This document shows, piece after piece, positions 50,778 to 59,680 of a stretch of 64,000 bases of DNA. Both the position numbers and the translations under genes were made by a program. This DNA comes from Rhizobium favelukesii (GTDB taxonomy: Bacteria; Pseudomonadota; Alphaproteobacteria; Rhizobiales; Rhizobiaceae). Under the pieces are notes generated by a model, which saw only the letters and a program-made list of their open reading frames with translations, ran no database searches and had not been told where the DNA came from. The stretch's first letter is position 1; every line of letters begins with the position of its first letter. The stretch covers positions 1,612,001 to 1,676,000 of the forward strand of contig NZ_HG916855.1 of assembly GCF_000577275.2 (NCBI RefSeq), in the 5' to 3' direction.

Positions 50778-51677
50778 TCACGATCCGGACTTAACGCCAG
50801 GCAGTTCGATCCCTGCGTTTCGTGCGTAAATCTTTGCTACCGCAGCGTCGTCTTCGCGGCCGAGGCCCATTCCGGAGGCCGCGACGAACTGCTGTAGGGC
50901 TGCTGCCGTAAGAGGTGCGGAGAATTTCGAGGCGCGAGCCACGTCGAGCACAATTCCGAGGTCCTTGGGCCAGATGTCGATGGCTGAATGAGGCGTGTAG
51001 TCACCTGCAGCCACGTGCGGTGCGCGATTTTCGAGCATCCAGCTCGTCCCGGCGCACTGAGGGATAACCTTGAGGAAGGTCTCGGGATCGATGCCCTGGG
51101 TAATGCCGAAGGTAATGGCCTCAGCCATTGCCGCGATATGTGTCCCGGCAAGCATCTGGTTAACGGCCTTGATTGCCGAGCCAGCGCCGGCGGCGTCGCC
51201 AAGTTCAAAAACCTTCTCAGCCATGGCGTCCAGGGCCGGCCGGGCGCGAGAGAACGCCTCGGGTGTGCCGGAAGCCATTATTGAAAGCTTGCCGTTGGCG
51301 GCCTTTACCGATCCACCGGAGATCGGAGCGTCCAGGAAATGGATGCCCAAGGCAGAACAGCGTTCTGCGGCCTTGCGCGCATACTCGGGAGCGACCGTTA
51401 CGCACATGGTGACCACTGCACCTGGGGATAGCTTCGAAACGATCCCGTCCTTACCGAAGAGCACTTCCTCGGTTTGCGCGGAGTTCAGGACCACGACCAC
51501 GACAGCATCGAGTTCGCGAGCTGCAGCCCCAAGCTCGGTCGTCGAGCCGCCATTGGCGTGAAGTCGCTTCACCGCCTCATGGTTCACGTCCGCGCCGAAG
51601 ACCTCATGACCAGCGCGAACGAGGGAGGAAGCCATTCCGTACCCCATCGATCCCAGTCCAAAAACGCCAACTTTCAT
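50778..51677 (-). CDS. ltnD: L-threonate/tetronate 2-dehydrogenase (LtnD-like)
   Basis: A 299-residue beta-hydroxyacid dehydrogenase: KVGVFGLGSMGYGMASSLVR (NAD site, about 2-21), HFLDAPISGGSVKAANGKL (substrate loop, about 117-135), and the catalytic Lys in GSAIKAVNQMLAGTHIAAMA (about 170). LtnD oxidises L-threonate (and related tetronates) to 2-oxo-tetronate. GGAG precedes the ATG at 51677. The gene is immediately upstream of otnK, which is the usual order. A longer frame start at 51719 is unlikely. Confidence 0.86.
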   Translation of the reverse strand: MKVGVFGLGSMGYGMASSLVRAGHEVFGADVNHEAVKRLHANGGSTTELGAAARELDAVVVVVLNSAQTEEVLFGKDGIVSKLSPGAVVTMCVTVAPEYARKAAERCSALGIHFLDAPISGGSVKAANGKLSIMASGTPEAFSRARPALDAMAEKVFELGDAAGAGSAIKAVNQMLAGTHIAAMAEAITFGITQGIDPETFLKVIPQCAGTSWMLENRAPHVAAGDYTPHSAIDIWPKDLGIVLDVARASKFSAPLTAAALQQFVAASGMGLGREDDAAVAKIYARNAGIELPGVKSGS

Positions 51678-51702
51678 TTTACTGCTCCATACGTTCCAAC
51701 GA

Positions 51703-52794
51703 TCAGGTGTTGGATCCAAAGATTGCGTTGATCACCGCGTCGGTAACTTCCCGCGTTGTCGCGGTACCGCCGACGTCGGGCGTGGAAATTCCTGCCGAAC
51801 ACACGGTTTCGATCGCCTTCATCAAGCGGATTGAGGCATCCGTTTCACCGAGGTGGTCGAGCATTTGACATGCTGTCCAAAAGGCCGCGACGGGATTGGC
51901 GATGCCTTTGCCCGTAATGTCGAATGCCGATCCGTGGATGGGTTCGAACATCGAAGGAAAGCGTCGTTCGGGGTCGATATTCGCCGTCGGGGCTACGCCA
52001 AGGCTTCCGGCGAGCGCGCCCGCCAGATCTGACAGAATGTCTGCGTGCAGGTTGGTTGCTACGACGGTATCCAGGGTTTCCGGGTGAAGCGTCATCCGGA
52101 CAGTCATGGCGTCGACGAGAGCCTTGTCCCATCTGACGTCCGGAAACTCTCTCGAAACCTCGGCCGCGATCTCGTCCCACATCACCATCCCATGGCGCTG
52201 TGCGTTTGATTTCGTGACGACGGTAAGCTGCTTACGCAAACGGGACTGGGCGATTTGAAACGCGAACCGCATGATCCGGGTGACCCCAACGCGCGTGAAG
52301 ATTGCCACTTCGGTGGCGACCTCCTCGGGCAGTCCCCGGTGAGCGCGGCCGCCGTGGCCAGAATATTCACCCTCGGAGTTTTCGCGCACGATCACCCAGT
52401 CGAGGTCACCGACCCCTCTATCGCGCAGAGGAGTCGGTATCCCCGGGAGGATCCTCGTTGGGCGGACATTCGCGTACTGGTCAAATCCCTGACAGATCGG
52501 CAGTCTAAGTCCCCATAGGGTGACATGATCCGGAATGTCCGGCGCGCCGACCGCTCCGAAGTAGATCGCATCATGATCGCGGAGCTGATCTAGACCGTCC
52601 TCCGGCATCATACGACCGTGCTTACGGAAGTAGTCGGAACCCCAGTCGAATTGCTTCACCTCAAGCCGAAAGTCATCAGAACGGCGCTGCAGAGCCTCGA
52701 GTACTTCCAGGCCGGCCCCGATGACTTCCGGGCCAATGCCATCTGCTGGAATGGCCGCGATCTTGTGCGTGCGCTGTCCTGACGAGGTTGTCAT
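51703..52794 (-). CDS. Tartrate/D-malate dehydrogenase-like (TtuC family)
   Basis: A 363-residue isocitrate/isopropylmalate dehydrogenase-family enzyme of the TtuC/DmlA type. HKIAAIPADGIGPEVIGAGL opens it, RENSEGEYSGHGGRAHRG is the substrate loop (about 138-155), VVTKSNAQRHGMVMWDEIAA carries the catalytic Lys (about 192), and GSAFDITGKGIANPVA the NAD region. It oxidises tartrate or D-malate with decarboxylation. In this operon it widens the four-carbon acid range. It overlaps the ALDH gene (ATGA) and precedes ltnD by 25 bases. Confidence 0.84.
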   Translation of the reverse strand: MTTSSGQRTHKIAAIPADGIGPEVIGAGLEVLEALQRRSDDFRLEVKQFDWGSDYFRKHGRMMPEDGLDQLRDHDAIYFGAVGAPDIPDHVTLWGLRLPICQGFDQYANVRPTRILPGIPTPLRDRGVGDLDWVIVRENSEGEYSGHGGRAHRGLPEEVATEVAIFTRVGVTRIMRFAFQIAQSRLRKQLTVVTKSNAQRHGMVMWDEIAAEVSREFPDVRWDKALVDAMTVRMTLHPETLDTVVATNLHADILSDLAGALAGSLGVAPTANIDPERRFPSMFEPIHGSAFDITGKGIANPVAAFWTACQMLDHLGETDASIRLMKAIETVCSAGISTPDVGGTATTREVTDAVINAIFGSNT

Positions 52795-54242
52795 GCGAAT
52801 TCGGGCAAGCTGCTTGCCTCCTCCTCGAAGCCGTAGACAGATTTTGTCTCGAGATATTCTTCAAGCCCGACACTGCCCATGGAGCGACCAATACCAGACT
52901 GCTTGTATCCGCCCATAGGGGTCACCGAATTCGTGGCCGCCCCGTTGAAGCAAATACGACCAGCTTGCAGACCGGCGGAGAACTCGTAGCCCTTCTTTCG
53001 GTCGCCGGCGAAAACGTAGCCGCCCAGGCCATAGGGGCTGTCGTTGGCGATCTCCAAAGCTTCGTCTTCGGAGCGGTAGGGGATGACCGCAAGCACGGGG
53101 CCGAAAATTTCTTCCTTGGCGATGGTCATCTCGGGGGAAACGTGCGTGAACACCGTCGGCTTCACGAAGTAGCCTTGGTTGCGGCCTTCAGGCTTGCCGG
53201 TCCCGCCACAGGCGAGGCGGGCACCTTCGTCGACGCCGATCTGGATGTAGCGTTGAATGCTGTCGTACTGGGACTGGTTGACGACCGGACCCATCGTCGT
53301 AGCGGGGTCTCGGGGATCGCCGAGCTTGTACTTCGACACCTCGTCGACAAGATACGCTGCGACTTGGTCCATCTGGCTTTCATGCACGAGCATGCGGCTA
53401 GGCGCATGGCAGGACTGGCCAGCGTTGAAGAAGCAGCGCTGGATATTCCAACGTGCGGCGTTCTCCAGATCGGCGTCCCGCAGAACGATGTTTGCCGATT
53501 TTCCACCAAGCTCCAACGAAACGCGCTTGATCGTCTGAGCCGCGGCCTCGCCGACACGTGCCCCCGCAGAGGTCGAGCCGGTAAACGAGATCATGTCCAC
53601 TTCGGGGTGAGTGGACATCGCCGCGCCGACCTGGCTACCTCGACCGATGATCAGGTTGAAGACACCAGCTGGAACGCCGGCTTTTTCGAATACCTCGGTG
53701 AGGATGACGGAGCTGATCGGGGAGGCGTCGGACGGCTTGAGAAGGACTGTGCAGCCCGCGGCAATGCCATAGATTGCCTTGATGACCGGGGTCTGGACGG
53801 GCCAGTTCCAAGGGGAGATCAGAGCACACACCCCGATTGGCTCACGGCGAATGATCGTGTCCCCGAGCCGGCTTTCAAAATGGTAAGTCTTGAGAAGATC
53901 GCGAGCGACCTTCATATGGCCCATCGGCCCGGTAGCCTGGGCGCGTGCGCTGACGGGGATACCGACTTCCTGCGCCATCACGTCGGCGATCTCATCGACG
54001 CGCTCTTCGTAGGCCGCAATAATGCGGTCGATCAGGGCGATCCGCTCTTCGAGGGATGTCTTCGAGTAGGTATTGAAAGCACGTCTCGCCGCCAAGGCAG
54101 CCTTGTCCACGTCGGCCGCCGTGCCTCCCGTGGTGACCGAAGCGAACGGCGTCTCCGTATATGGGTTCGTCAGCAGTTTTTCGCCCGTGTTGGTGGGCTC
54201 CTGCCAGCGGCCATCAATGTACAGTTTTCCGTAGTGTTTCAT
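52791..54242 (-). CDS. NAD(P)-dependent aldehyde dehydrogenase
   Basis: A 483-residue ALDH. The full active site is visible: SLELGGKSANIVLRDADLEN (general base Glu, about 252), FFNAGQSCHAPSRMLVHESQ (catalytic Cys in QSC, about 286), and EEIFGPVLAVIPY near 380. NAD-binding ISPWNWPVQT is near 150. It starts KHYGKLYIDGRWQEP. In the operon it may oxidise an aldehyde released by the aldolase, such as tartronate semialdehyde or glycolaldehyde. The ATG at 54242 is preferred to the upstream in-frame start at 54296. Cytoplasmic. Confidence 0.88.
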   Translation of the reverse strand: MKHYGKLYIDGRWQEPTNTGEKLLTNPYTETPFASVTTGGTAADVDKAALAARRAFNTYSKTSLEERIALIDRIIAAYEERVDEIADVMAQEVGIPVSARAQATGPMGHMKVARDLLKTYHFESRLGDTIIRREPIGVCALISPWNWPVQTPVIKAIYGIAAGCTVLLKPSDASPISSVILTEVFEKAGVPAGVFNLIIGRGSQVGAAMSTHPEVDMISFTGSTSAGARVGEAAAQTIKRVSLELGGKSANIVLRDADLENAARWNIQRCFFNAGQSCHAPSRMLVHESQMDQVAAYLVDEVSKYKLGDPRDPATTMGPVVNQSQYDSIQRYIQIGVDEGARLACGGTGKPEGRNQGYFVKPTVFTHVSPEMTIAKEEIFGPVLAVIPYRSEDEALEIANDSPYGLGGYVFAGDRKKGYEFSAGLQAGRICFNGAATNSVTPMGGYKQSGIGRSMGSVGLEEYLETKSVYGFEEEASSLPEFA

Positions 54243-54267
54243 CGCATTACTCCGCTTGATCGGCCGA

Positions 54268-55086
54268 TCAGAAGCTGTGTGTGTAGCCACCGTCACAGGC
54301 GATCGTCTGCCCGGTGATGAACGACGCGGCCGGGGTGGCGAGGAACATGGTTATGCCGACGAGATCGGACGGCACAATCGTCCGCGGAATGCACTGCAGG
54401 TCGATGTTGCGTTGACGAATTTCCGCGGTGAGGCTGGCGGCCCGTTCCGCAACTTCCGTCGCCACAGTGCCTGGACGAATGCAGTTCGCGGTGACGCCGT
54501 GAGGACCCAGTTCGCGGGCCAGTGAGTTGGTCATCCCAATCAGCGCCGACTTGGACGTCACGTAGTGGAGATAATTCTTCGTTCCGCGGTGAACGGATGC
54601 GGACGATATGTTGATGATGCGGCCGAAACCTCGGTTTCTCATGCCGGCCGCGACCGCAGCGGCACAGAAGAAGACGCCGTTCACGTTGACGTCCATCACC
54701 TTCTGCCATTCGTTGGCCGGGATCTCATCGAACGGGCGCTTTACAAGTGCCGAGAAGATGGAGGCATTGTTGACGAGCACGTCCACGCGGCCGAATTCCT
54801 TCTCGATCGCCGTGACCATGGTGTCCACAGACTCCTTCTTGGACACGTCGACAGACAGCGCGAGCGCCCTGCCGCCTGCATCCTTGATCTCCTTCGCAAC
54901 GTTTTCGGAGTTCGCGAGGCTCAAGTCGGCGACAACTGCGATCGCGCCGGCGGCCGCGAATTGACGCGCGAGTTCACGGCCGATGCCTTGGCCGGACCCT
55001 GTTACGAGCACGACCCGGTCTTTTACGCTGAAATCCCGCGCCTCAGCCGGGACAGCTGAATCGATGTTGTTTGTACCCATGTTCAC
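54268..55086 (-). CDS. SDR-family dehydrogenase
   Basis: A 272-residue classical SDR. VVLVTGSGQGIGRELARQFA (cofactor motif, about 28-47), VLVNNASIFSALV (NNAS, about 103), IINISSASVHRGTKNYLHYV with TSK following (catalytic Ser, Tyr and Lys, about 155-175) and TGQTIACDGGYT at the end. GGAGGA is 5 bases from the GTG at 55086 and 11 bases from the ATG at 55080, so the GTG is the likely start. It likely oxidises the C2 or C3 hydroxyl of a sugar acid or alcohol; operon position (between aldolase and ALDH) is the only hint. Confidence 0.85.
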   Translation of the reverse strand: MNMGTNNIDSAVPAEARDFSVKDRVVLVTGSGQGIGRELARQFAAAGAIAVVADLSLANSENVAKEIKDAGGRALALSVDVSKKESVDTMVTAIEKEFGRVDVLVNNASIFSALVKRPFDEIPANEWQKVMDVNVNGVFFCAAAVAAGMRNRGFGRIINISSASVHRGTKNYLHYVTSKSALIGMTNSLARELGPHGVTANCIRPGTVATEVAERAASLTAEIRQRNIDLQCIPRTIVPSDLVGITMFLATPAASFITGQTIACDGGYTHSF

Positions 55087-55189
55087 GATAGTCCTCCGAT
55101 AGACTGCCCACTTGGACTTTCGCTTTGCGGTCCAATGGATCGAGATGTGTTTCCTCAGGCCGCTTGTTGGCGGCTGTGTTTTGTCTGGC

Positions 55190-56020
55190 TCAGCGGAACG
55201 ACGCGGCCGTTGCGATCGCTGTGTTTGTCAGGAACCCGGTGTCGCTTCCCGTCGAGACGTAGCGAGCACCCATCCGGATAATCTCCTTGGCAATCTCCGG
55301 CCGGGTATTGAGACCGCCCACGCCGAGATGCTTGCCCTTGGCGTTGCAGACGTCGAGGACGTGCTTGTAGGCCTCGATGACCTTGGGGCTATCGAGCTGA
55401 CCTGGAATGCCAAGGGAGTTGCAGAGGTCGTTAGTGCCGACAAGGAGCATGTCCATGCCGTCGACCGACGCGATATCCGCGGCGTTCTCCACCGCGTTAA
55501 CGGACTCGATCATGCCGACAACTAATGTCGCTTCGTTCATCTTCGCCATGGTTTCTGCGGCAGGCCCCCCGCGGAAGAGCGTGTGAGCGTTCGTCGCAAG
55601 GAGCGATCGATCTCCCTTGGGCGCGAACAGGGCTGCTTCGACGATGTCTTCGGCCTGGGCGCGCGTCTCCACATGAGGAACGATTATGCCCTGTGCGCCA
55701 GTTTCGAGGGTACGGCTGATGTCAGCCTTGTTGTGCCCAGCGACGCGAACAAGCGGCGTCACACCAAGCGCCGCAGCCGTGATGCTGATCTGGCTGACGG
55801 TCTCCAACGAGAAGCTGTTGTGTTCGAGGTCGATGTAAAGGCAGTCGAAGCCCGCGCTCCGGGCAATCGCTGCGATCTCGACGCCGCGGACGATGCGGAC
55901 GATCATTCCAACGGCAACTTCGCCGGAGTTCATGCGCGCCTTCATCAGGTTCTTAATAGGCGTTTCGAGCGTATGCATATGGGATTCCAAACTCGCGAGT
56001 TGTTCGCGTTCCGACTTCAT
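55190..56020 (-). CDS. HpcH/HpaI-family 2-keto-acid aldolase (GarL-like)
   Basis: A 276-residue metal-dependent class II pyruvate aldolase. Landmarks: FDCLYIDLEHNSFSLETVSQ (about 60-79), GAQGIIVPHVETRAQAEDIV (about 110-130), VVGMIESVNAVENAADIASV with the metal Glu (about 170) and DMLLVGTNDLCNSLGIPG with the metal Asp (about 196). Members split 2-keto-3-deoxy acids to pyruvate and an aldehyde (for example GarL: 5-keto-4-deoxy-glucarate to tartronate semialdehyde). With the GarR-like gene in the same operon, an aldarate-type branch is plausible. It is the first gene; a later ATG at 55978 is an alternative start. Confidence 0.86.
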   Translation of the reverse strand: MKSEREQLASLESHMHTLETPIKNLMKARMNSGEVAVGMIVRIVRGVEIAAIARSAGFDCLYIDLEHNSFSLETVSQISITAAALGVTPLVRVAGHNKADISRTLETGAQGIIVPHVETRAQAEDIVEAALFAPKGDRSLLATNAHTLFRGGPAAETMAKMNEATLVVGMIESVNAVENAADIASVDGMDMLLVGTNDLCNSLGIPGQLDSPKVIEAYKHVLDVCNAKGKHLGVGGLNTRPEIAKEIIRMGARYVSTGSDTGFLTNTAIATAASFR

Positions 56021-56213
56021 TCATTCGTGCCGTCTGGCTGTGTTGAAGTTTGTGCAGGCAACCACGGTCGCGATCAAGAGCGCTGGCTGGGTCGGGGCGC
56101 GGGGCAATAACAAGATGTTATAGCTCGGTTCGAGGGAGGATTTCGGAGAGGCCCGCTTTCCTATTAACTAGACGTCACCGGAAAGTTCTCACCGAAGATA
56201 AGAGGAGTGAAAG

Positions 56214-57053
56214 ATGCGTATTTCAGACGTAGCTGGTGCAGAGGGCGGCGCAGTTGGCTCAATGCGAACCGGGAAGCTCGATCAGAAGTTCTTGCTTCAG
56301 GGCGATGATGACTCTCCCAACAACTACCTGCTCAACGTCGGCCTGACCGGCTCGGGTGGCTGGGGTACTCCGCGTCACCGCCACAACTTCGACCAGATCC
56401 GTTACGTCCTCAAGGGTAAGTATCCGGCGTCCCCGCATAAGATCATGGGCGAAGGTTCCGTCGCCTACTTCCCGGAAAGCGTCCATTACGGTCCGCAGGA
56501 CCGTCCGGAAGGCCTCGAAATGATGGTCATTCAGTTCGGTGGCGCGAGCGGCTCCGGCTTCCTCAGCACACCGCGTCGCGAAGCTGCGAACGAAGCCCTC
56601 AAGGCAAAGGGCGAGTTCAAGGACGGCATCTTCACCTGGGTCGATGAAAACGGCCAGAAGCACAACAAAGACGGTGCAACGGCTTGCTACGAAGAGGCGA
56701 CCGGAAAGAAGCTCGTACTCGCACCGGCGCGCTACGACGACGTCGTCATGATGGAACCCGAAGCATACGAATGGGTTGCAACTGGCACTCCGGGTGTATC
56801 CACCAAACTTCTTGGCATTTTCACCGAGCGCAACACGAAGATCGGCTTTATCAAAGTCGATGCTGGCGCGACGTTCAATACCGGTTCGCGTGACCAGATC
56901 GATGTCCTCTTCATGAGCAAGGGCAACATCACCGTTGACGGCAAGACCTACGGCGACAAAACCGCTATCGAGCTTCTGCCGTCGGATGGCCCGGTGGACA
57001 TCAAGGCCAACGAAGAATCCCTATTCTTCACCGTCACGCTGCCCAAGTTCTGA
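56214..57053 (+). CDS. Cupin-domain protein, divergent from the sugar-acid operon
   Basis: A 279-residue bicupin-like protein. Cupin motif 1 is seen at TPRHRHNFDQIRYVLKGKYP (His-x-His, about 53-72) and GSVAYFPESVHYGPQD (motif 2, about 82). A second beta-barrel follows (TGSRDQIDVLFMSKGNITVD). No signal peptide. Cupins bind metal and sugars or acids; here it could be an isomerase, an auxiliary or a sensor. AAGAGGAG lies just upstream of the ATG at 56214. It is divergent from the nine-gene operon, 193 bases away, and ends in a clear terminator. Confidence 0.75.
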   Translation: MRISDVAGAEGGAVGSMRTGKLDQKFLLQGDDDSPNNYLLNVGLTGSGGWGTPRHRHNFDQIRYVLKGKYPASPHKIMGEGSVAYFPESVHYGPQDRPEGLEMMVIQFGGASGSGFLSTPRREAANEALKAKGEFKDGIFTWVDENGQKHNKDGATACYEEATGKKLVLAPARYDDVVMMEPEAYEWVATGTPGVSTKLLGIFTERNTKIGFIKVDAGATFNTGSRDQIDVLFMSKGNITVDGKTYGDKTAIELLPSDGPVDIKANEESLFFTVTLPKF

Positions 57054-57076
57054 AGTTCGACAGTTCTAACAAAACC

Positions 57077-57107
57077 AATGCCGGCGTGATCATATCGCGC
57101 CGGCATT
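57077..57107 (+). terminator. Rho-independent-type hairpin after the cupin gene
   Basis: AATGCCGGCG (57077-57086) pairs with CGCCGGCATT (57098-57107); the stem extends inward by three more pairs. It lies 24 bases after the cupin stop, before GCTATTCTT. Confidence 0.7.
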
Positions 57108-57127
57108 GCTATTCTTCCAGGCAACGA

Positions 57128-58007
57128 CTACTTGGTCCGCAGGGCGTCCACGACGAGCGAAAGCGCCGGATTGTTCTGTCTGCGGTTGGGATAATACAGG
57201 TAATATCCCTCGAACAGCGGGCACCACTCATCGAGCACCTGAATTAGGTCACCGTTTTTGATGCGATCAGAAACGAAGCTTTCCGGAAGGTATGCCAGGC
57301 CATATCCCAGTAGGACCGCATCGATCATACTTGCCGGATGATTTATCGTCAGTTGGCCATTGACCCGCACACGGACATCCCTGCCGTCCTTCTCGAATTC
57401 CCACGCGTAAAGCCCACCTGCGGAGTGCTGCCGCGTGTTGATGCGTCGCGAGATCCTGAGGGGTGTATGGAATTGGGTTCTGTTCGAAATACTGGGGTGA
57501 TCCGACCACCACGAGACGCCAATTCTCACCGATTTTTACGGCGATCATGTCCTTGTCTAGGCGCTCGCCCAACCTAATGCCTGCGTCGAAGCGCTCTTCA
57601 ATGATGTCGCTGATGCCGTTGTCACAATAGAGTTCGACATTAACGTCGGGATATTCTCGGAGAACATCGCGCAACTTTGGCCACACCACACTTTCCAGGG
57701 CGTAGTCGGAGAGATTGATCCGGACTGTGCCAAAGGGACGGTCGCGATAACGCATAAGATCGGCGATATCAGCGTTGATGTCGTCGAGCCGAGGCCGAAT
57801 TGCACTCAAGAACTTCTCGCCAACCTCCGTGGTTGAGACACTTCGGGTGGTTCTGATCAACAAGCGGAGGCCCAGTCGCTCTTCAAGGCGTTTGACGGCA
57901 TTGCTAATCGTTGACTGCGACACACCCAACAGCGCGGCCGCGCGGGTAAAGCTTCGTTCCCTGGCGACGACGGTGAACCAATACAGTTCGTTGTAGTCTT
58001 CTTGCAC
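57128..58007 (-). pseudogene. LysR regulator with a frameshift in the effector domain
   Basis: From a GTG at 58007 (GGAG 6 bases upstream) the first frame gives QEDYNELYWFTVVARERSFT, AAALLGVSQSTISNAVKRLE and SDIIEERFDAGIRLGERLDK, the helix-turn-helix and half of the sensor domain. Near 57430 the frame breaks; the second frame resumes INTRQHSAGGLYAWEFEKDG and ends DEWCPLFEGYYLYYPNRRQN. About eight bases (HNC-type residues) appear missing. The LysR was probably the regulator of the flanking hydrolase or cupin. A sequencing error cannot be excluded. Confidence 0.75.
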
Positions 58008-58179
58008 TCTGATCTCCGCGTCTTGCCCGCAAAATGATCCGCAACGACATGGCTTTGCAATAGCCAATGCTTCCACGATTAATGCGCCATGCGATAGCTC
58101 TTAGCGGATTTGTCCATCTAATCGATAGCTGCTTCATCAATTACCTTTTGTGCTGACCCAATAGGAAAAGGGATGAAGC

Positions 58180-59247
58180 ATGGAAAACGGGGTCGGACGC
58201 ATGACTCTCGACAGACGCAGTTTGCTCAAAATCGGCGCACTGACCGCCGCTACAGCTGGAGTACTCGCAATGGGTAGTGCTGTTGCCGAAGCAGCCACTT
58301 CGGAAACCTGGGATAAGACGTTCACCAAGAGCGATAAGGTCGATCACCGGAAGGTGACTTTCTACAATAAACTTGGGATCATGCTTGTAGCGGACCTTTA
58401 CGTCCCCAAGAACTTGGAAAGTTCCAAGCGTCATCCCGCGATCGTGGTCGGTCATCCCTACGGGGGCGTCAAGGAGCAAACGTCAGGTCTCTATGCGCAG
58501 ACGTTGGCCGAGCGCAGATTCGTGACCGTTGCCCACGATGCTTCCTACAATGGTGAAAGCGGAGGCCAACCTTATTTCACGGCTTCCGCGGAAGCGTTCG
58601 TCGAAGATTTCAACGCTGCCGTTGACTATCTCGGGTCGAACTCTTTCGTGGACAGAGAGCGCATCGGACTGCTCGGCGTCTGCGGGAGCGGTGGATTCGG
58701 TTTGGCCGCGGCGGAAATCGACCCTCGGATCAAGGCAGTCGCAACTGTCAGTATGTACGATATCGGGCAGGGTCAACGGCAGGGTCTAGCTGCCGAACTC
58801 GACAACGATGCCGTCAAGAAGCAGCTCAAGGAGATCTCAGATCAGCGTTGGGCCGAGGTCGACGGCGCACCCCGATTGATGGCTGTCGGCACACCCGAAG
58901 TTCTCACGGAGAACTCCAATCCGATCGAGCGCGAGTTTTTCGACTATTATCGTACTCCACGTGGGCAGCATCCAAGATCGACAACCACGATGGCGCGAAC
59001 CAGCAACGCCCCGATGACCTTGTTTTGGTCGTTCCCTCGGCTGAGCTGGATTTCCCCGAGGCCGGTTCTCTTTATCACCGGCGACCACGCCCACTCTCGA
59101 ATTTTCAGCGAACAGGCTTATGCCGCTGCTTCGGAACCCAAGCAACTGTACGTCGTGGAAGGGGCCGGCCACGTCGACCTTTACGATCGCACGAACCTGA
59201 TTCCGTGGACGAAGCTCCAGTCTTTCTTCGAACAGAACCTCGCGTAA
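58180..59247 (+). CDS. Tat-exported alpha/beta hydrolase 2
   Basis: A 355-residue paralogue of the 41617 protein. Tat-type signal: LDRRSLLKIGALTAATAGVL then AVAEAA. The body has VKEQTSGLYAQTLAERRFVT, VGHPYGG, the nucleophile region LGVCGSGGFG (again G-x-C), DRERIGLLG and ISPRPVLFITGDHAHSRIFS with AGHVDLYD. A second in-frame start at 58201 is possible. Substrate unknown. It is divergent from the broken LysR gene and upstream of an MFS gene, which suggests it processes a compound outside the cytoplasm before uptake. Confidence 0.8.
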   Translation: MENGVGRMTLDRRSLLKIGALTAATAGVLAMGSAVAEAATSETWDKTFTKSDKVDHRKVTFYNKLGIMLVADLYVPKNLESSKRHPAIVVGHPYGGVKEQTSGLYAQTLAERRFVTVAHDASYNGESGGQPYFTASAEAFVEDFNAAVDYLGSNSFVDRERIGLLGVCGSGGFGLAAAEIDPRIKAVATVSMYDIGQGQRQGLAAELDNDAVKKQLKEISDQRWAEVDGAPRLMAVGTPEVLTENSNPIEREFFDYYRTPRGQHPRSTTTMARTSNAPMTLFWSFPRLSWISPRPVLFITGDHAHSRIFSEQAYAAASEPKQLYVVEGAGHVDLYDRTNLIPWTKLQSFFEQNLA

Positions 59248-59270
59248 GCGCACCCTGCACTTGGGTGCGC
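59248..59270 (+). terminator. Hairpin after the second hydrolase
   Basis: GCGCACCC (59248-59255) pairs perfectly with GGGTGCGC (59263-59270) over a 7-base loop, directly after the stop codon of the hydrolase gene. Confidence 0.65.
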
Positions 59271-59511
59271 CTGTGTGCAGCGAAATTGGGATACTCGCGA
59301 TGAGATATTTGGACCGTTGGCACTTGGCCGATGTTCGCGCTGCCGCGTGGTGCCGGGCGGTTGTTGGGGAGGCCTTTTCGCGGCGTTGGAATGGGCGTCC
59401 TTGTGCCTGATTGCAACCGTTTCATGGGGCCCCACGGAACGGGATCAAAACAGTGACCCAAAGCGTCGTAGGTAAGCAAAGTATTCGCGAACTTTGAAAG
59501 CCATCAGGTGA

Positions 59512-59551
59512 GGGGCGGTTATGAGATAGACGGTTCTATCTCCGCCGCCCC
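59512..59551 (+). terminator. Long two-tier hairpin before the MFS gene
   Basis: GGGGCGG (59512-59518) and CCGCCCC (59545-59551) enclose GAGATAG (59523-59529) and CTATCTC (59536-59542). It is followed by GCTTTGCTT. It lies in the 59271-59680 stretch, which holds no gene. It may be a second terminator or a regulatory leader of the MFS gene. Confidence 0.5.
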
Positions 59552-59680
59552 GCTTTGCTTCCTGTCGGTGATATTGATCGAAGACCGCGCGAGGTTAGCT
59601 CGGATTGATGAGCCCAGTCGATAACTACAAGCGAATTGCGCCAGGTAATCACCGAAGTCGATCCGTCTTATCTTTGGGGC

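Noticed and set aside
52788..54317. Forward frame of 509 codons
   Set aside because: It is antisense to the aldehyde dehydrogenase, which has complete catalytic motifs.
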